The notes under the pieces are model-generated. The model did no database searches. It was not told where the DNA came from and saw only the letters and a list, made by a program, of their open reading frames with translations. Of a stretch of DNA of 64,000 nucleotides, positions 1 to 7,387 are shown one piece after another. The translations under genes were made by a program, and so were the position numbers. Each line of letters begins with the position of its first letter. Position 1 is the stretch's first letter. The stretch comes from Labrenzia sp. THAF82. GTDB taxonomy: Bacteria; Pseudomonadota; Alphaproteobacteria; Rhizobiales; Stappiaceae. The stretch is taken from positions 1,764,501 to 1,828,500 of the forward strand of contig NZ_CP045354.1 in the NCBI RefSeq assembly GCF_009363435.1, read 5' to 3'.

Positions 1-21
1 CTGGACACCTGGACCCTCTAG
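1..21 (+). CDS. C-terminal end of an upstream gene (partial)
   Basis: Frame 1 reads six codons (LDTWTL) and then TAG. In Nit1C clusters the gene before the nitrilase is normally a small conserved protein of the MSMEG_0572/Sll0783 family, so this tail may be its end. Seven codons cannot prove homology; the assignment rests only on position, 72 bp before the nitrilase start. Confidence 0.25.
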   Translation: MDTWTL

Positions 22-93
22 GTCAGCAAGTGCTCGGCCGATCAACGCGGCCGGGCAGAACACTTCCTGTCAATCCAAATTCAGTAGCCGGCA

Positions 94-1116
94 ATGACAA
101 CATCATCCGAAACAATTCGAGTTGCAGCTGTCCAGATAGCGCCTGATCTGACGTCGAAAGCGCGCACGCTGGACAAGGTCATGTCTGCGATGCGCGAAGC
201 AGCTGGTAAGGGGGCAAAGCTCGTGGTCTTCCCGGAGACCTTTGTTCCCTGGTACCCCTACTTTTCCTTTGTCTTGCCGCCGATGTTGGCCGGGCAGGAG
301 CATCTTCGACTTTACGAAGAGGCCGTGTCGGTGCCGAGCGTTGAGACAGCTGCATTGTCAGCGCTTGCCAGAGAACTCGACATTGTGGCCGTGATCGGTG
401 TTAACGAGCGCGACCACGGCTCGCTCTACAACACGCAACTGATATTTGATGCGGATGGCTCGCTGTGCCTCAAGAGGCGCAAGATTACCCCGACCTACCA
501 TGAGAGAATGATATGGGGGCAGGGTGACGGCGCAGGCCTTAAAGTTGTCGAGACCGCCGTTGGACGTGTTGGTGCGCTTGCGTGTTGGGAACACTACAAC
601 CCGCTTGCCCGATATGCCCTGATGACGCAGCACGAAGAAATTCATGTTGCCCAGTTTCCAGGGTCGCTCGTTGGTCCGATCTTTTCAGAACAGATCGAGG
701 TTTCCATGCGACATCATGCGCTTGAAAGCGGCTGTTTCGTTGTCAATGCCACCGGGTGGCTGACGGACGAACAGATCAATTCCATCAGCGAAGATCCGAA
801 GCTGCAGCGTGGTCTGAGGGATGGCTGCATGACGTGCATCATTTCGCCCGAAGGCCGGCATGTCGTGCCGCCTTTGACGGAAGGCGAGGGAATTCTGACA
901 GCTGATCTGGATATGCGATTGATCACAAAGCGCAAGCGCATGATGGATAGCGTCGGGCATTACGCCCGCCCGGAATTATTGCATCTCGTGCATGACACGA
1001 GGCCTGCGAAGACAGTGTTGCCCGTAGCAGCACCATCTGCTGCGAGCACTTTGCGGGATGCCGATGTCCCGTCTCAAATCCAATCCGAAATCGAGGAGCC
1101 TTTCAATGCCGGCTGA
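94..1116 (+). CDS. Nit1-type nitrilase (Nit1C cluster)
   Basis: A cytosolic carbon-nitrogen hydrolase of 340 residues, typical of nitrilases that convert R-CN to the carboxylic acid plus ammonia. The catalytic triad is visible: Glu48 in FPETF, Lys130 in [11 protein letters not shown] and Cys164 in ACWEHY. It is the first complete gene of a tight block also encoding a radical SAM protein, GNAT, AIR-synthase-like protein, small conserved protein and flavoprotein. That set defines the Nit1C cluster, known in Pseudomonas fluorescens NCIMB 11764 for cyanide assimilation and in cyanobacteria and mycobacteria as a nitrogen-starvation locus. The natural substrate is not readable from sequence. The last 11 bp overlap the next gene. 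No strong Shine-Dalgarno precedes the ATG, but it is the only start that keeps the full family N-terminus. Confidence 0.93.
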   Translation: MTTSSETIRVAAVQIAPDLTSKARTLDKVMSAMREAAGKGAKLVVFPETFVPWYPYFSFVLPPMLAGQEHLRLYEEAVSVPSVETAALSALARELDIVAVIGVNERDHGSLYNTQLIFDADGSLCLKRRKITPTYHERMIWGQGDGAGLKVVETAVGRVGALACWEHYNPLARYALMTQHEEIHVAQFPGSLVGPIFSEQIEVSMRHHALESGCFVVNATGWLTDEQINSISEDPKLQRGLRDGCMTCIISPEGRHVVPPLTEGEGILTADLDMRLITKRKRMMDSVGHYARPELLHLVHDTRPAKTVLPVAAPSAASTLRDADVPSQIQSEIEEPFNAG

Positions 1117-2206
1117 AGTTCTCATCAATGAACTGCAAACCCATGGAATTCGCCTCGTTGACCCGAAGGCCGGACATGAAGCGAGGCGGGGAGGTGCAGG
1201 GCCGACGGACCACAAGGCGCTGACCGTAGATGGTGTCACAGTCATGGTGCCGGTGCATACAGCGCCAGCTTTCGAGAGCCCGTTTCTGGCCGACGCACCC
1301 GGGTCTGACGGCAAAAGCAATGTGCTCAAAAAGGGCAATAAAATTGGTACGATCAGTTTTCCCGGGCGGCCGAAATTCTATGATCTGAAGACGTCAGACG
1401 GTGTCCCCTATCATCAAATTGCAACACTGCACGGACGAGACGTTCTTGCGACAACGGTCTTGCAGACTTGCATTCGCTATCAGAGCAGAACCAAGACCTG
1501 TCAGTTCTGTGCCATAGGTCAGTCGCTCGCAGCCGGACGCACAATAGCCCACAAGACACCAGAGCAACTTGCGGAAGTTGCCAGGGCCGCGGTCGAGCTG
1601 GACGATATCAAACACATGGTGCTGACCACAGGTACTCCGAAGGGGTCGGATCGTGGGGCGGCCGTCATGGTCGAAAGCGTGAAGGCAATCAAGGCTGCCG
1701 TCGACATTCCCGTTCAGGCGCAATGCGAACCGCCGGAAGATGATATCTGGCATTCTCGCATGAAAGAGGCCGGTGTCGATGCGCTCGGAATGCATCTTGA
1801 GGCGGTGACACCCGATGTCCGCAAACGGATCATGCCTGGAAAGGCGCAGGTCGGGATTGAAAAGTATTTCGATTCCTTTCGCGCAGCGGTGCCAGTGTTC
1901 GGTCGCGGTCAGGTTTCAACCTATATTCTTGCTGGGCTCGGCGACACAGCCGACGCCATTTTGAAAACAAGCCAAAAACTCATCGAAATCGGCGTCTATC
2001 CGTTCGTCGTGCCCTTTGTGCCCGTCTCGGGTACGCCCTTGGAAAGTCATCCTGCACCCACCGCTGAGTTTATGGACTCCATTTTGCGGCCTTTGTCGAA
2101 AATGGTTGTCGATGGCGGATTGCGTGCTGAGGACATCAAGGCCGGGTGTGGACGGTGCGGCGCATGTTCAGCGCTTTCTGTCTATGAAAAGCTTCAGGTG
2201 CGGTGA
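1106..2206 (+). CDS. Nit1C radical SAM protein (MSMEG_0568 type)
   Basis: Predicted radical S-adenosylmethionine enzyme of 366 residues. I chose the ATG at 1106 because GAGGAG lies 7 bp upstream and it gives an 11-bp overlap with the nitrilase; an earlier in-frame ATG at 1058 would lie deep in that gene. The cluster-binding cysteines appear to be C122, C132 and C135, a C-X9-C-X2-C spacing rather than the canonical C-X3-C-X2-C. A second cysteine group, C348-X2-C351-X2-C354, sits near the C-terminus and could hold an auxiliary iron-sulfur cluster. Residues in between ([31 protein letters not shown]) fit a TIM-barrel radical SAM core related to biotin synthase and lipoyl synthase. Its chemistry in Nit1C is unknown to me. 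Confidence 0.9.
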   Translation: MPAEVLINELQTHGIRLVDPKAGHEARRGGAGPTDHKALTVDGVTVMVPVHTAPAFESPFLADAPGSDGKSNVLKKGNKIGTISFPGRPKFYDLKTSDGVPYHQIATLHGRDVLATTVLQTCIRYQSRTKTCQFCAIGQSLAAGRTIAHKTPEQLAEVARAAVELDDIKHMVLTTGTPKGSDRGAAVMVESVKAIKAAVDIPVQAQCEPPEDDIWHSRMKEAGVDALGMHLEAVTPDVRKRIMPGKAQVGIEKYFDSFRAAVPVFGRGQVSTYILAGLGDTADAILKTSQKLIEIGVYPFVVPFVPVSGTPLESHPAPTAEFMDSILRPLSKMVVDGGLRAEDIKAGCGRCGACSALSVYEKLQVR

Positions 2207-2207
2207 C

Positions 2208-2750
2208 ATGTTCGAATTTGGCCGAAAGCCGTTTCTCTCGCCGCAGTTTTCCATCAAGGCTGCGTCCGCACCTTGGGAGTTCGCCGGGGCGACAGCACTG
2301 CGCATAAAGGTTTTCTGTGAAGAGCAGCAGATCTTTCAAGGGCATGATCGTGACGATGTGGACCACCGGGCTCTGCCTCTAGTCGCTCTGTCGACAATAG
2401 CGGGTGAGGCCGATGAAGTTGTTGGCACTGTCAGGATCCACGAGGAAGAACCTCGTATCTGGTGGGGATCACGCCTGGCAGTCGCTGAGTCTCACCGCCG
2501 TGTGGGGCGGCTTGGTGCTGAACTCATCAGGCTTGCGGTTTCTTCTGCCAATGCTTTCGGCTGTGACCGGTTTTATGCACATGTTCAGGAACAGAACGTC
2601 CGACTATTCGAACGCCTGCATTGGTCGTGTCTTGAAGCCATCGATATTCACGGCAAGCGCCACATGAAAATGGAGGCGAACCTGAACGCGTATCCTCCTT
2701 TCGAAAAACCGGCACTCGGTTGGACCATGCCCTTGAGGGGGCGGCAATGA
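2208..2750 (+). CDS. GNAT N-acetyltransferase (MSMEG_0567/Sll0786 type)
   Basis: A 180-residue GNAT-fold acyltransferase. The acetyl-CoA pyrophosphate loop is recognisable in SHRRVGRLGAELI, followed by a short strand/helix pattern ending in FYAHVQEQNVRLFERLHW, typical of GNAT motif B. The start at 2208 begins 2 bp after the radical SAM stop; a longer version beginning at 2184 (MKSFRCGDM) is possible. Its end overlaps the next gene as ATGA. Position and order match the nitrogen-starvation acetyltransferase of Nit1C clusters; the acetyl acceptor is unknown. Confidence 0.88.
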   Translation: MFEFGRKPFLSPQFSIKAASAPWEFAGATALRIKVFCEEQQIFQGHDRDDVDHRALPLVALSTIAGEADEVVGTVRIHEEEPRIWWGSRLAVAESHRRVGRLGAELIRLAVSSANAFGCDRFYAHVQEQNVRLFERLHWSCLEAIDIHGKRHMKMEANLNAYPPFEKPALGWTMPLRGRQ

Positions 2751-3739
2751 CCGAACTGAGCTGGCCGGACACGTTATCGGGGATCGCAAAGCTTTTGCGG
2801 GACGATCCCGGATTGATGGGCAAACGCGACATCGATGCATCCTGCGGCATACTCGGCCTTAGCCAGACAGCGCCTGGCCGGCCCGGCGATGACGCTGCCA
2901 TTTTACCAGATGGCGACGACTATCTGCTGTTTGCCATTGAGGGCTTCATCAACGCATTTGTCGAGGCAGATCCCTGGTTTGCGGGATGGTGCAGCATCAT
3001 GGTCAACATGTCCGACATTCTGGCAATGGGTGGACGGCCTATCGCCGTGACGGATGCGATATGGACGGCAGAAACATCGAAGGCCGAACTGATTTTGGAA
3101 GGAATGCGGGCTGCATCGCAGACCTACGATATTCCGATAGTCGGCGGTCATACCAATTTCAGAGCAGGACAGAGCCAGCTTGCTGTTTCGATACTGGGCC
3201 GTGCAAAGAGGTTGATCACCAGCTTTGATGCGGCTCCGGGCGACAAGCTGATTGCGGCGATTGACCACCGCGGCGGATACAGGGCGCCTTTTAACAATTG
3301 GCAAGCGGTTCTCGATGCGCCGGCTGAACAACTGCGCCAGGATACCGAAGTTTTGCCACGTCTTGCTGAAGACGGTTTGTGTGCAGCTGGGAAAGACATT
3401 TCACAAGGAGGGCTTGTCGGCACTTCACTCATGCTTGCGGAATGTTCAGGGGTTGCGATCAAGCTTTCGCTTGAGTGTATACAACCGCCCCCAGGCGTTC
3501 CGCTTGCGCGCTGGTTGGTCACATTTCCCTCCTTTGGTTTTCTTCTCAGTGCACCGACAGACACTACGAGTGCAGTTGTTGCCCGGTTTCAGGAAAGGGG
3601 CATCTGGGCGGCCGAAGTTGGAGAAGCGTCCCAAGGTTCAACCGTTTCATTGTCCCTTGAAGGAGAGGAAGAGGTTCTCTGGGACCATCGACAAAGCCCC
3701 TACCTCGGACTGAAGCCAAGGGAGGTGGCCAATGCCTGA
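2747..3739 (+). CDS. AIR-synthase-like protein (Sll0787 type)
   Basis: A 330-residue protein of the PurM/ThiL/HypE/SelD superfamily, which bind ATP and activate substrates by phosphorylation. The glycine-rich nucleotide loop GRPGDDAAILPDGDD, the core SIMVNMSDILAMGGRPIAVTDA and the PIVGGHTNF segment are characteristic. The ATG at 2747 is preferred over 2720 because it forms an ATGA overlap with the acetyltransferase stop. This is the standard fourth enzyme of Nit1C. It is not the purine-pathway PurM itself; the acceptor is unknown. Confidence 0.88.
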   Translation: MTELSWPDTLSGIAKLLRDDPGLMGKRDIDASCGILGLSQTAPGRPGDDAAILPDGDDYLLFAIEGFINAFVEADPWFAGWCSIMVNMSDILAMGGRPIAVTDAIWTAETSKAELILEGMRAASQTYDIPIVGGHTNFRAGQSQLAVSILGRAKRLITSFDAAPGDKLIAAIDHRGGYRAPFNNWQAVLDAPAEQLRQDTEVLPRLAEDGLCAAGKDISQGGLVGTSLMLAECSGVAIKLSLECIQPPPGVPLARWLVTFPSFGFLLSAPTDTTSAVVARFQERGIWAAEVGEASQGSTVSLSLEGEEEVLWDHRQSPYLGLKPREVANA

Positions 3740-4043
3740 CCTGACATTTCGGATCCGGTGGCCCAATGGTGACGAGGAGGCTTGTTATTCGCCATCCTCG
3801 ATAATCCGCAACTTCTTCCAAGAGGGCGAGGCTTATCCGCTCAATGAGTTCGTCGATCTCAGTGAGAAGGCGTTCGAAGCTGCCAGCGAACGGGTTCGTG
3901 CGGTGCATGGTTATCCGTGTTCTCGAGCAGCGTCCCAGTTGGCAACCCTGAAGACTAGATCCAACACTTTTGAAACTTACCCCGATGCAACCGTTACCTT
4001 TCTTCGGTTTGATGCCGGACTTGCAAGCAGGACATCGTCATGA
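3732..4043 (+). CDS. Small Nit1C conserved protein (MSMEG_0570 type)
   Basis: A 103-residue cytosolic protein with no signal peptide or membrane span. The N-terminus (MPDLTFRIRWPNGDEEACYSP) and the FVDLSEKAFEAASERV helix fit the small nitrogen-starvation response protein found between the AIR-synthase-like gene and the flavoprotein in Nit1C clusters. It overlaps both neighbours (8 bp upstream, 4 bp downstream), and GGGAGG lies just before the start. The last residues (DAGLASRTSS) look variable. Function unknown. Confidence 0.85.
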   Translation: MPDLTFRIRWPNGDEEACYSPSSIIRNFFQEGEAYPLNEFVDLSEKAFEAASERVRAVHGYPCSRAASQLATLKTRSNTFETYPDATVTFLRFDAGLASRTSS

Positions 4044-5311
4044 CCAGCAATACCTATGTTTCCATCCCTGTTGTCATTGTGGGAGGTGGGCAGGCCGGCT
4101 TGTCCGCCAGCTACTGTCTCCGCAAGAAGAATATCGAACATGTCGTATTGGAGCGGTATCGCTTTGCTCATCAATGGCGGGAAAACCGCTGGGACAGCTT
4201 TTGCCTGGTGACGCCGAATTGGCAGTGCAAGCTGCCGGACTTTCCTTATACCGGCAACGATCCGCACGGGTTCATGTTGAAAGATGAAATCGTCGAGTAT
4301 CTTGAGGCCTTCGTTCGCAGCTTCGACCCTCCGCTCAAGGAAGGTGTCACGGTAACTGAAGTCAGCAGACGTGACGATGGGAGGTTCGTCGTTTGCACGA
4401 ATGAACAAAACTACCTTGCCGAACAGGTGGTGATTGCATCGGGAGGTTATGACATACCGATCATTCCTTCCTTCGCCGAAGAAATCGATCCGTCCATTTT
4501 TCAGATCCAGGCCGGAGACTACAAGTCACCCGCTCAACTTCCGGAGGGAAATGTACTCGTTGTCGGAGCCGGCCAGTCCGGTGTTCAGATCATGGAAGAT
4601 CTGAAGCTTGCAGGCCGGAAAGTACATCTCGCAGTTGGCCCGGCACCGAGAGCACCACGCATGTACAGGGGGCGGGATGCCACCGACTGGCTCTACGACA
4701 TGGGCCATTATGACCTGACCATGCGTGATCATCCCCAAGGTGAGGCAGTTCACGAGAAGACCAATCACTACCTGACAGGCCGCGACGGGGGGCATGAGAT
4801 AGATTTGCGGAAATTCGCGCTCGACGGTGTCACCCTCTATGGAAGTCTGTCTGGAGCATCCGGGTCCGAGGCTGTGTTTGCTCAGGATTTGGAAAAAAAT
4901 CTTGATGATGCCGATGAAAGTTATGTCGGTATCCGAAAGGCGATTGACGACTATATCGCCACAAACGGTATCGATGCGCCGGAAGAAAAACCTTTTGAGA
5001 AAGTCTGGCGACCCGAGCAGGAGCCCTCGCAGCTCGATTTTGACAGACAGAACATCACGTCTCTTGTCTGGGCGATCGGCTTTCGGCCGGACTATTCCTG
5101 GCTGAAGGTTGATGTTCTAAACGCGCGCGGGCGTCCGATTTACGACCGCGGTGTGTGCACGGTTAAGGGACTCTATTTTCTGGGGCTGGGGTGGCTGAAC
5201 ACCTGGGGGTCCGGGCGTTTTCTGGGTGTGGGCGACGATGCGCAATATCTCAGTGAACAGATTGAAACCCTGCACGAGACCAACAGAGCCACGCTCAGCA
5301 AGGTCTCCTGA
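4040..5311 (+). CDS. Nit1C flavin-dependent oxidoreductase (MSMEG_0569 type)
   Basis: A 423-residue flavoprotein. An N-terminal FAD-binding Rossmann motif (VIVGGGQAGLSASYCL, residues about 9-24) and a second dinucleotide motif for NADPH (VLVVGAGQSGVQI, about 172-184) place it near flavin monooxygenases of the FMO/CzcO type. The C-terminal segment LGLGWLNTWGSGRFLGVGDDAQY is the usual FAD contact region. The ATG overlaps the previous stop by 4 bp. In P. fluorescens the Nit1C flavoprotein is thought to take part in oxidative cyanide metabolism; here the reaction is inferred only from family and context. Confidence 0.9.
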   Translation: MTSNTYVSIPVVIVGGGQAGLSASYCLRKKNIEHVVLERYRFAHQWRENRWDSFCLVTPNWQCKLPDFPYTGNDPHGFMLKDEIVEYLEAFVRSFDPPLKEGVTVTEVSRRDDGRFVVCTNEQNYLAEQVVIASGGYDIPIIPSFAEEIDPSIFQIQAGDYKSPAQLPEGNVLVVGAGQSGVQIMEDLKLAGRKVHLAVGPAPRAPRMYRGRDATDWLYDMGHYDLTMRDHPQGEAVHEKTNHYLTGRDGGHEIDLRKFALDGVTLYGSLSGASGSEAVFAQDLEKNLDDADESYVGIRKAIDDYIATNGIDAPEEKPFEKVWRPEQEPSQLDFDRQNITSLVWAIGFRPDYSWLKVDVLNARGRPIYDRGVCTVKGLYFLGLGWLNTWGSGRFLGVGDDAQYLSEQIETLHETNRATLSKVS

Positions 5312-5319
5312 TTGAAACC

Positions 5320-6192
5320 ATGAAAAGCTCAGCAGAACTTGTCGAAATTTCCAAAGAGCGGTCGCAAGGCGGTTGGCAAAGCAGTCAAACGCTCGGGATG
5401 CCCGAGCTTGGGTATGCAGGCCTGTCCGAGAATTGGATGCTCAAGACACTCGGGCACCGTCATTGGCGTCTGATCGCGACTGCCTCCGGTCAGCAACATG
5501 CCAGCTTCAAGGATCGGAGAGGCAATGATGTCTATGCTGCTTTCTGTGCATTGTCGGTGGATTGTCCGGGTCTCTTTCTTGCCGATCTCGATGACAGTCT
5601 GGAGACAGTCTCAAAACTCTACCGGGTCTCGCGCGCCCGCCTGGCTTCGCTGCATGTCCTGAAGCTCAAAGGTGAACCAATTGCATCGGTCTGCTTGGTG
5701 TCGACTTTTGTCTCCCGCATGGTGGCTGGCGAAAACGCGAGCGTTGCCAGAGTGGATTTTGCCGGGCTTCCCGCACTACCGGCATTGCCTGCCGACTTAG
5801 ATTTTCCCTACCATGCCGCCAGACTTGCCCGTTCTGGTGCGGATGGGCATCTTGGCTTGCGCATGTTCCAGGCAGAAGGCAGAGATCCAGACCTCGTCTA
5901 CAGCACCTGTCCGTCCCTAGACTTCAACCGCGCTGGGCTAATGTATTTTCCATCGTTTGTAGCTGCCGCGGAAAGAGCAGCGTCAGATCGCTTCGGCAAA
6001 AGGGCGCATCATTTTGCGCTGCGGCGGCGGGATGTCTTGTTCTTTGGGAACCTTGAACTCAATGAATCTCTTGCGGTTCGAATAGCTGATTGGATCGAGA
6101 CAGAGCAAGCAGTCAAGGCTTCACTGCTGTTGACAGGAAAGAACGAACGCCGGGTCTGCGAAGTCTTTTGTGAATATGGAAAAATGAACTGA
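5320..6192 (+). CDS. LnmK-like hot-dog-fold biosynthetic protein (Pnap_2097-like)
   Basis: A 290-residue protein starting 8 bp after the flavoprotein. Composition and layout suggest two tandem hot-dog domains: an N-terminal one beginning around MPELGYAGLSENWMLKTLG and a C-terminal one around LMYFPSFVAAAERAA, where PSFVAAAERA resembles the long helix of such folds. This arrangement is known from LnmK-type acyltransferase/decarboxylases and the related Pnap_2097-like family. It has no signal peptide. It is not part of the core Nit1C set, but its close spacing implies co-transcription. My family assignment is by pattern only and could be wrong. Confidence 0.55.
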   Translation: MKSSAELVEISKERSQGGWQSSQTLGMPELGYAGLSENWMLKTLGHRHWRLIATASGQQHASFKDRRGNDVYAAFCALSVDCPGLFLADLDDSLETVSKLYRVSRARLASLHVLKLKGEPIASVCLVSTFVSRMVAGENASVARVDFAGLPALPALPADLDFPYHAARLARSGADGHLGLRMFQAEGRDPDLVYSTCPSLDFNRAGLMYFPSFVAAAERAASDRFGKRAHHFALRRRDVLFFGNLELNESLAVRIADWIETEQAVKASLLLTGKNERRVCEVFCEYGKMN

Positions 6193-6487
6193 AGGCAGGA
6201 CCGTTTGTCGGCCCCACACGTTTTTCCAAACGGCTTTGCCGTTGCTGCTGGTTCACTCTCCGGCACTTGCTGAGTGCCATGGCGGAGATTTCAAACGCCG
6301 GGACTGGCGTCATCACGATCCCGCAGTCAGCCAAAGGCTTCTACCAGGAGAGCCTTGCGATCTAGGACCTATTTCCGCTCTAGTGTCGGGAACTCCCAAA
6401 CCTGTCGGCGATTCCGATGGCTGGTTGGTAGGTGGCATTGATGCCGTGGGTATTTCCGTCAGACGGGTTTTCAGGGTAGGCGTATCG
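6193..6487. other. 295-bp gap before the nitroreductase
   Basis: No gene is convincing here. The nitroreductase frame stays open upstream to 6236, but the encoded residues look random and the family starts at 6488. A small hairpin AACGGC-TTT-GCCGTT at 6229-6243 has no T-run and is not a good terminator. I see no clear -35/-10 pair. Confidence 0.4.
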
Positions 6488-7318
6488 ATGAATTCAATTT
6501 CAGACGAACTTAATCTCAGGTACGGCGAATTGATTGACCTCCATGGTCTGGCTGCTGAAGCCAAGGTGCTCAAGAGTATGCTGGAGCGTGGGTCTTGTCG
6601 TTTATTCCAAGACAGGCAAGTGGAGCCTGGACTTTTCGGGCTGTTGTGTGCTGCGGCCCTGGCATCGCCCACCAAAAGCGATCTTCAACAGCGCGACATC
6701 ATCATTGTCCGTGACGAGACGATCAAGGAACGTCTCTTGCAAATGGCCGGTTCGGCTGCGTGGCTCGGCAAGGTTCCGAACATTGCCGTCTTCTGCGGAA
6801 ACAACAGGCGGCAGCGACAGCTTCACGCCTTGCGCGGCCGCACTTTTGCAAACGACCATCTGGATGCATTTTTCAATGCCGCCGTCGATGCTGGTATTGC
6901 GCTGTCGGCATTCGTCACTGCCGCCGAGGCTGTCGGCCTCGGGTGTTGTCCAATCAGTGCCATTCGGAACGAAGCTGGCCTTGTCAGCGAACTTCTGGCG
7001 TTGCCGGACCACGTGTTTCCCGTTGCCGGGCTGGCATTCGGCTATCCAGTACAGGAGACACCGACGATCAGCCTGCGCCTGCCCTTGTCCGTAACCGTGC
7101 ACGAAGACTGCTACCACGAAGACGGCCCGGAGCAAGTCATCACCGACTATGACACCAGGAGGGAAGCACAGCAGCCCTATGACAGTCAGCGTGCGACGGA
7201 AGTCTTTGGAACAGCAACGACCTATGGCTGGTCAGAGGACAAAAGCCGCCAGTATTCCCTGCCTGAACGCGACGCTTTTGGAGCGTTTGTCCGAGCCAAG
7301 GGCTTCAATCTGTCCTGA
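6488..7318 (+). CDS. NfsA-like FMN nitroreductase
   Basis: A 276-residue member of the oxygen-insensitive NAD(P)H nitroreductase/flavin reductase group. Visible family features are the early RFR-like FMN region around LCAAALASPTKSDLQQRDIIIV, an AFVTAAEAVGLGCCPISAIRN core and the FGYPVQETPTISLRLPLSVTVHED segment seen in NfsA-type enzymes. The ATG at 6488 gives the family N-terminus (NSISDELNLRYG) and has AGGGTAGG upstream. It follows the Nit1C block on the same strand after 295 bp, so shared expression is possible but not shown. The true electron acceptor is unknown. Confidence 0.75.
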   Translation: MNSISDELNLRYGELIDLHGLAAEAKVLKSMLERGSCRLFQDRQVEPGLFGLLCAAALASPTKSDLQQRDIIIVRDETIKERLLQMAGSAAWLGKVPNIAVFCGNNRRQRQLHALRGRTFANDHLDAFFNAAVDAGIALSAFVTAAEAVGLGCCPISAIRNEAGLVSELLALPDHVFPVAGLAFGYPVQETPTISLRLPLSVTVHEDCYHEDGPEQVITDYDTRREAQQPYDSQRATEVFGTATTYGWSEDKSRQYSLPERDAFGAFVRAKGFNLS

Positions 7319-7356
7319 GGATGACCGTCGTGACCAAGTCAATGCGGGACTGTGTG

Positions 7357-7382
7357 CGGCTGGTCCAAGGGTTTTCCAGCCG
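7357..7382. terminator. Possible weak terminator between convergent genes
   Basis: CGGCTGG (7357-7363) and CCAGCCG (7376-7382) are perfect inverted arms around a 12-nt loop, with a short T-run (gggtttt) after the right arm. It lies between the nitroreductase stop and the 3' end of the convergent deacetylase gene. The right arm ends only 6 bp before that gene's stop codon. The stem is short and the call is weak. Confidence 0.35.
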
Positions 7383-7387
7383 GGTTT

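Noticed and set aside
6236..6487. N-terminal extension of the nitroreductase
   Set aside because: The frame is open, but residues lack family similarity and the 6488 start fits the family N-terminus with a Shine-Dalgarno-like AGGGTAGG.
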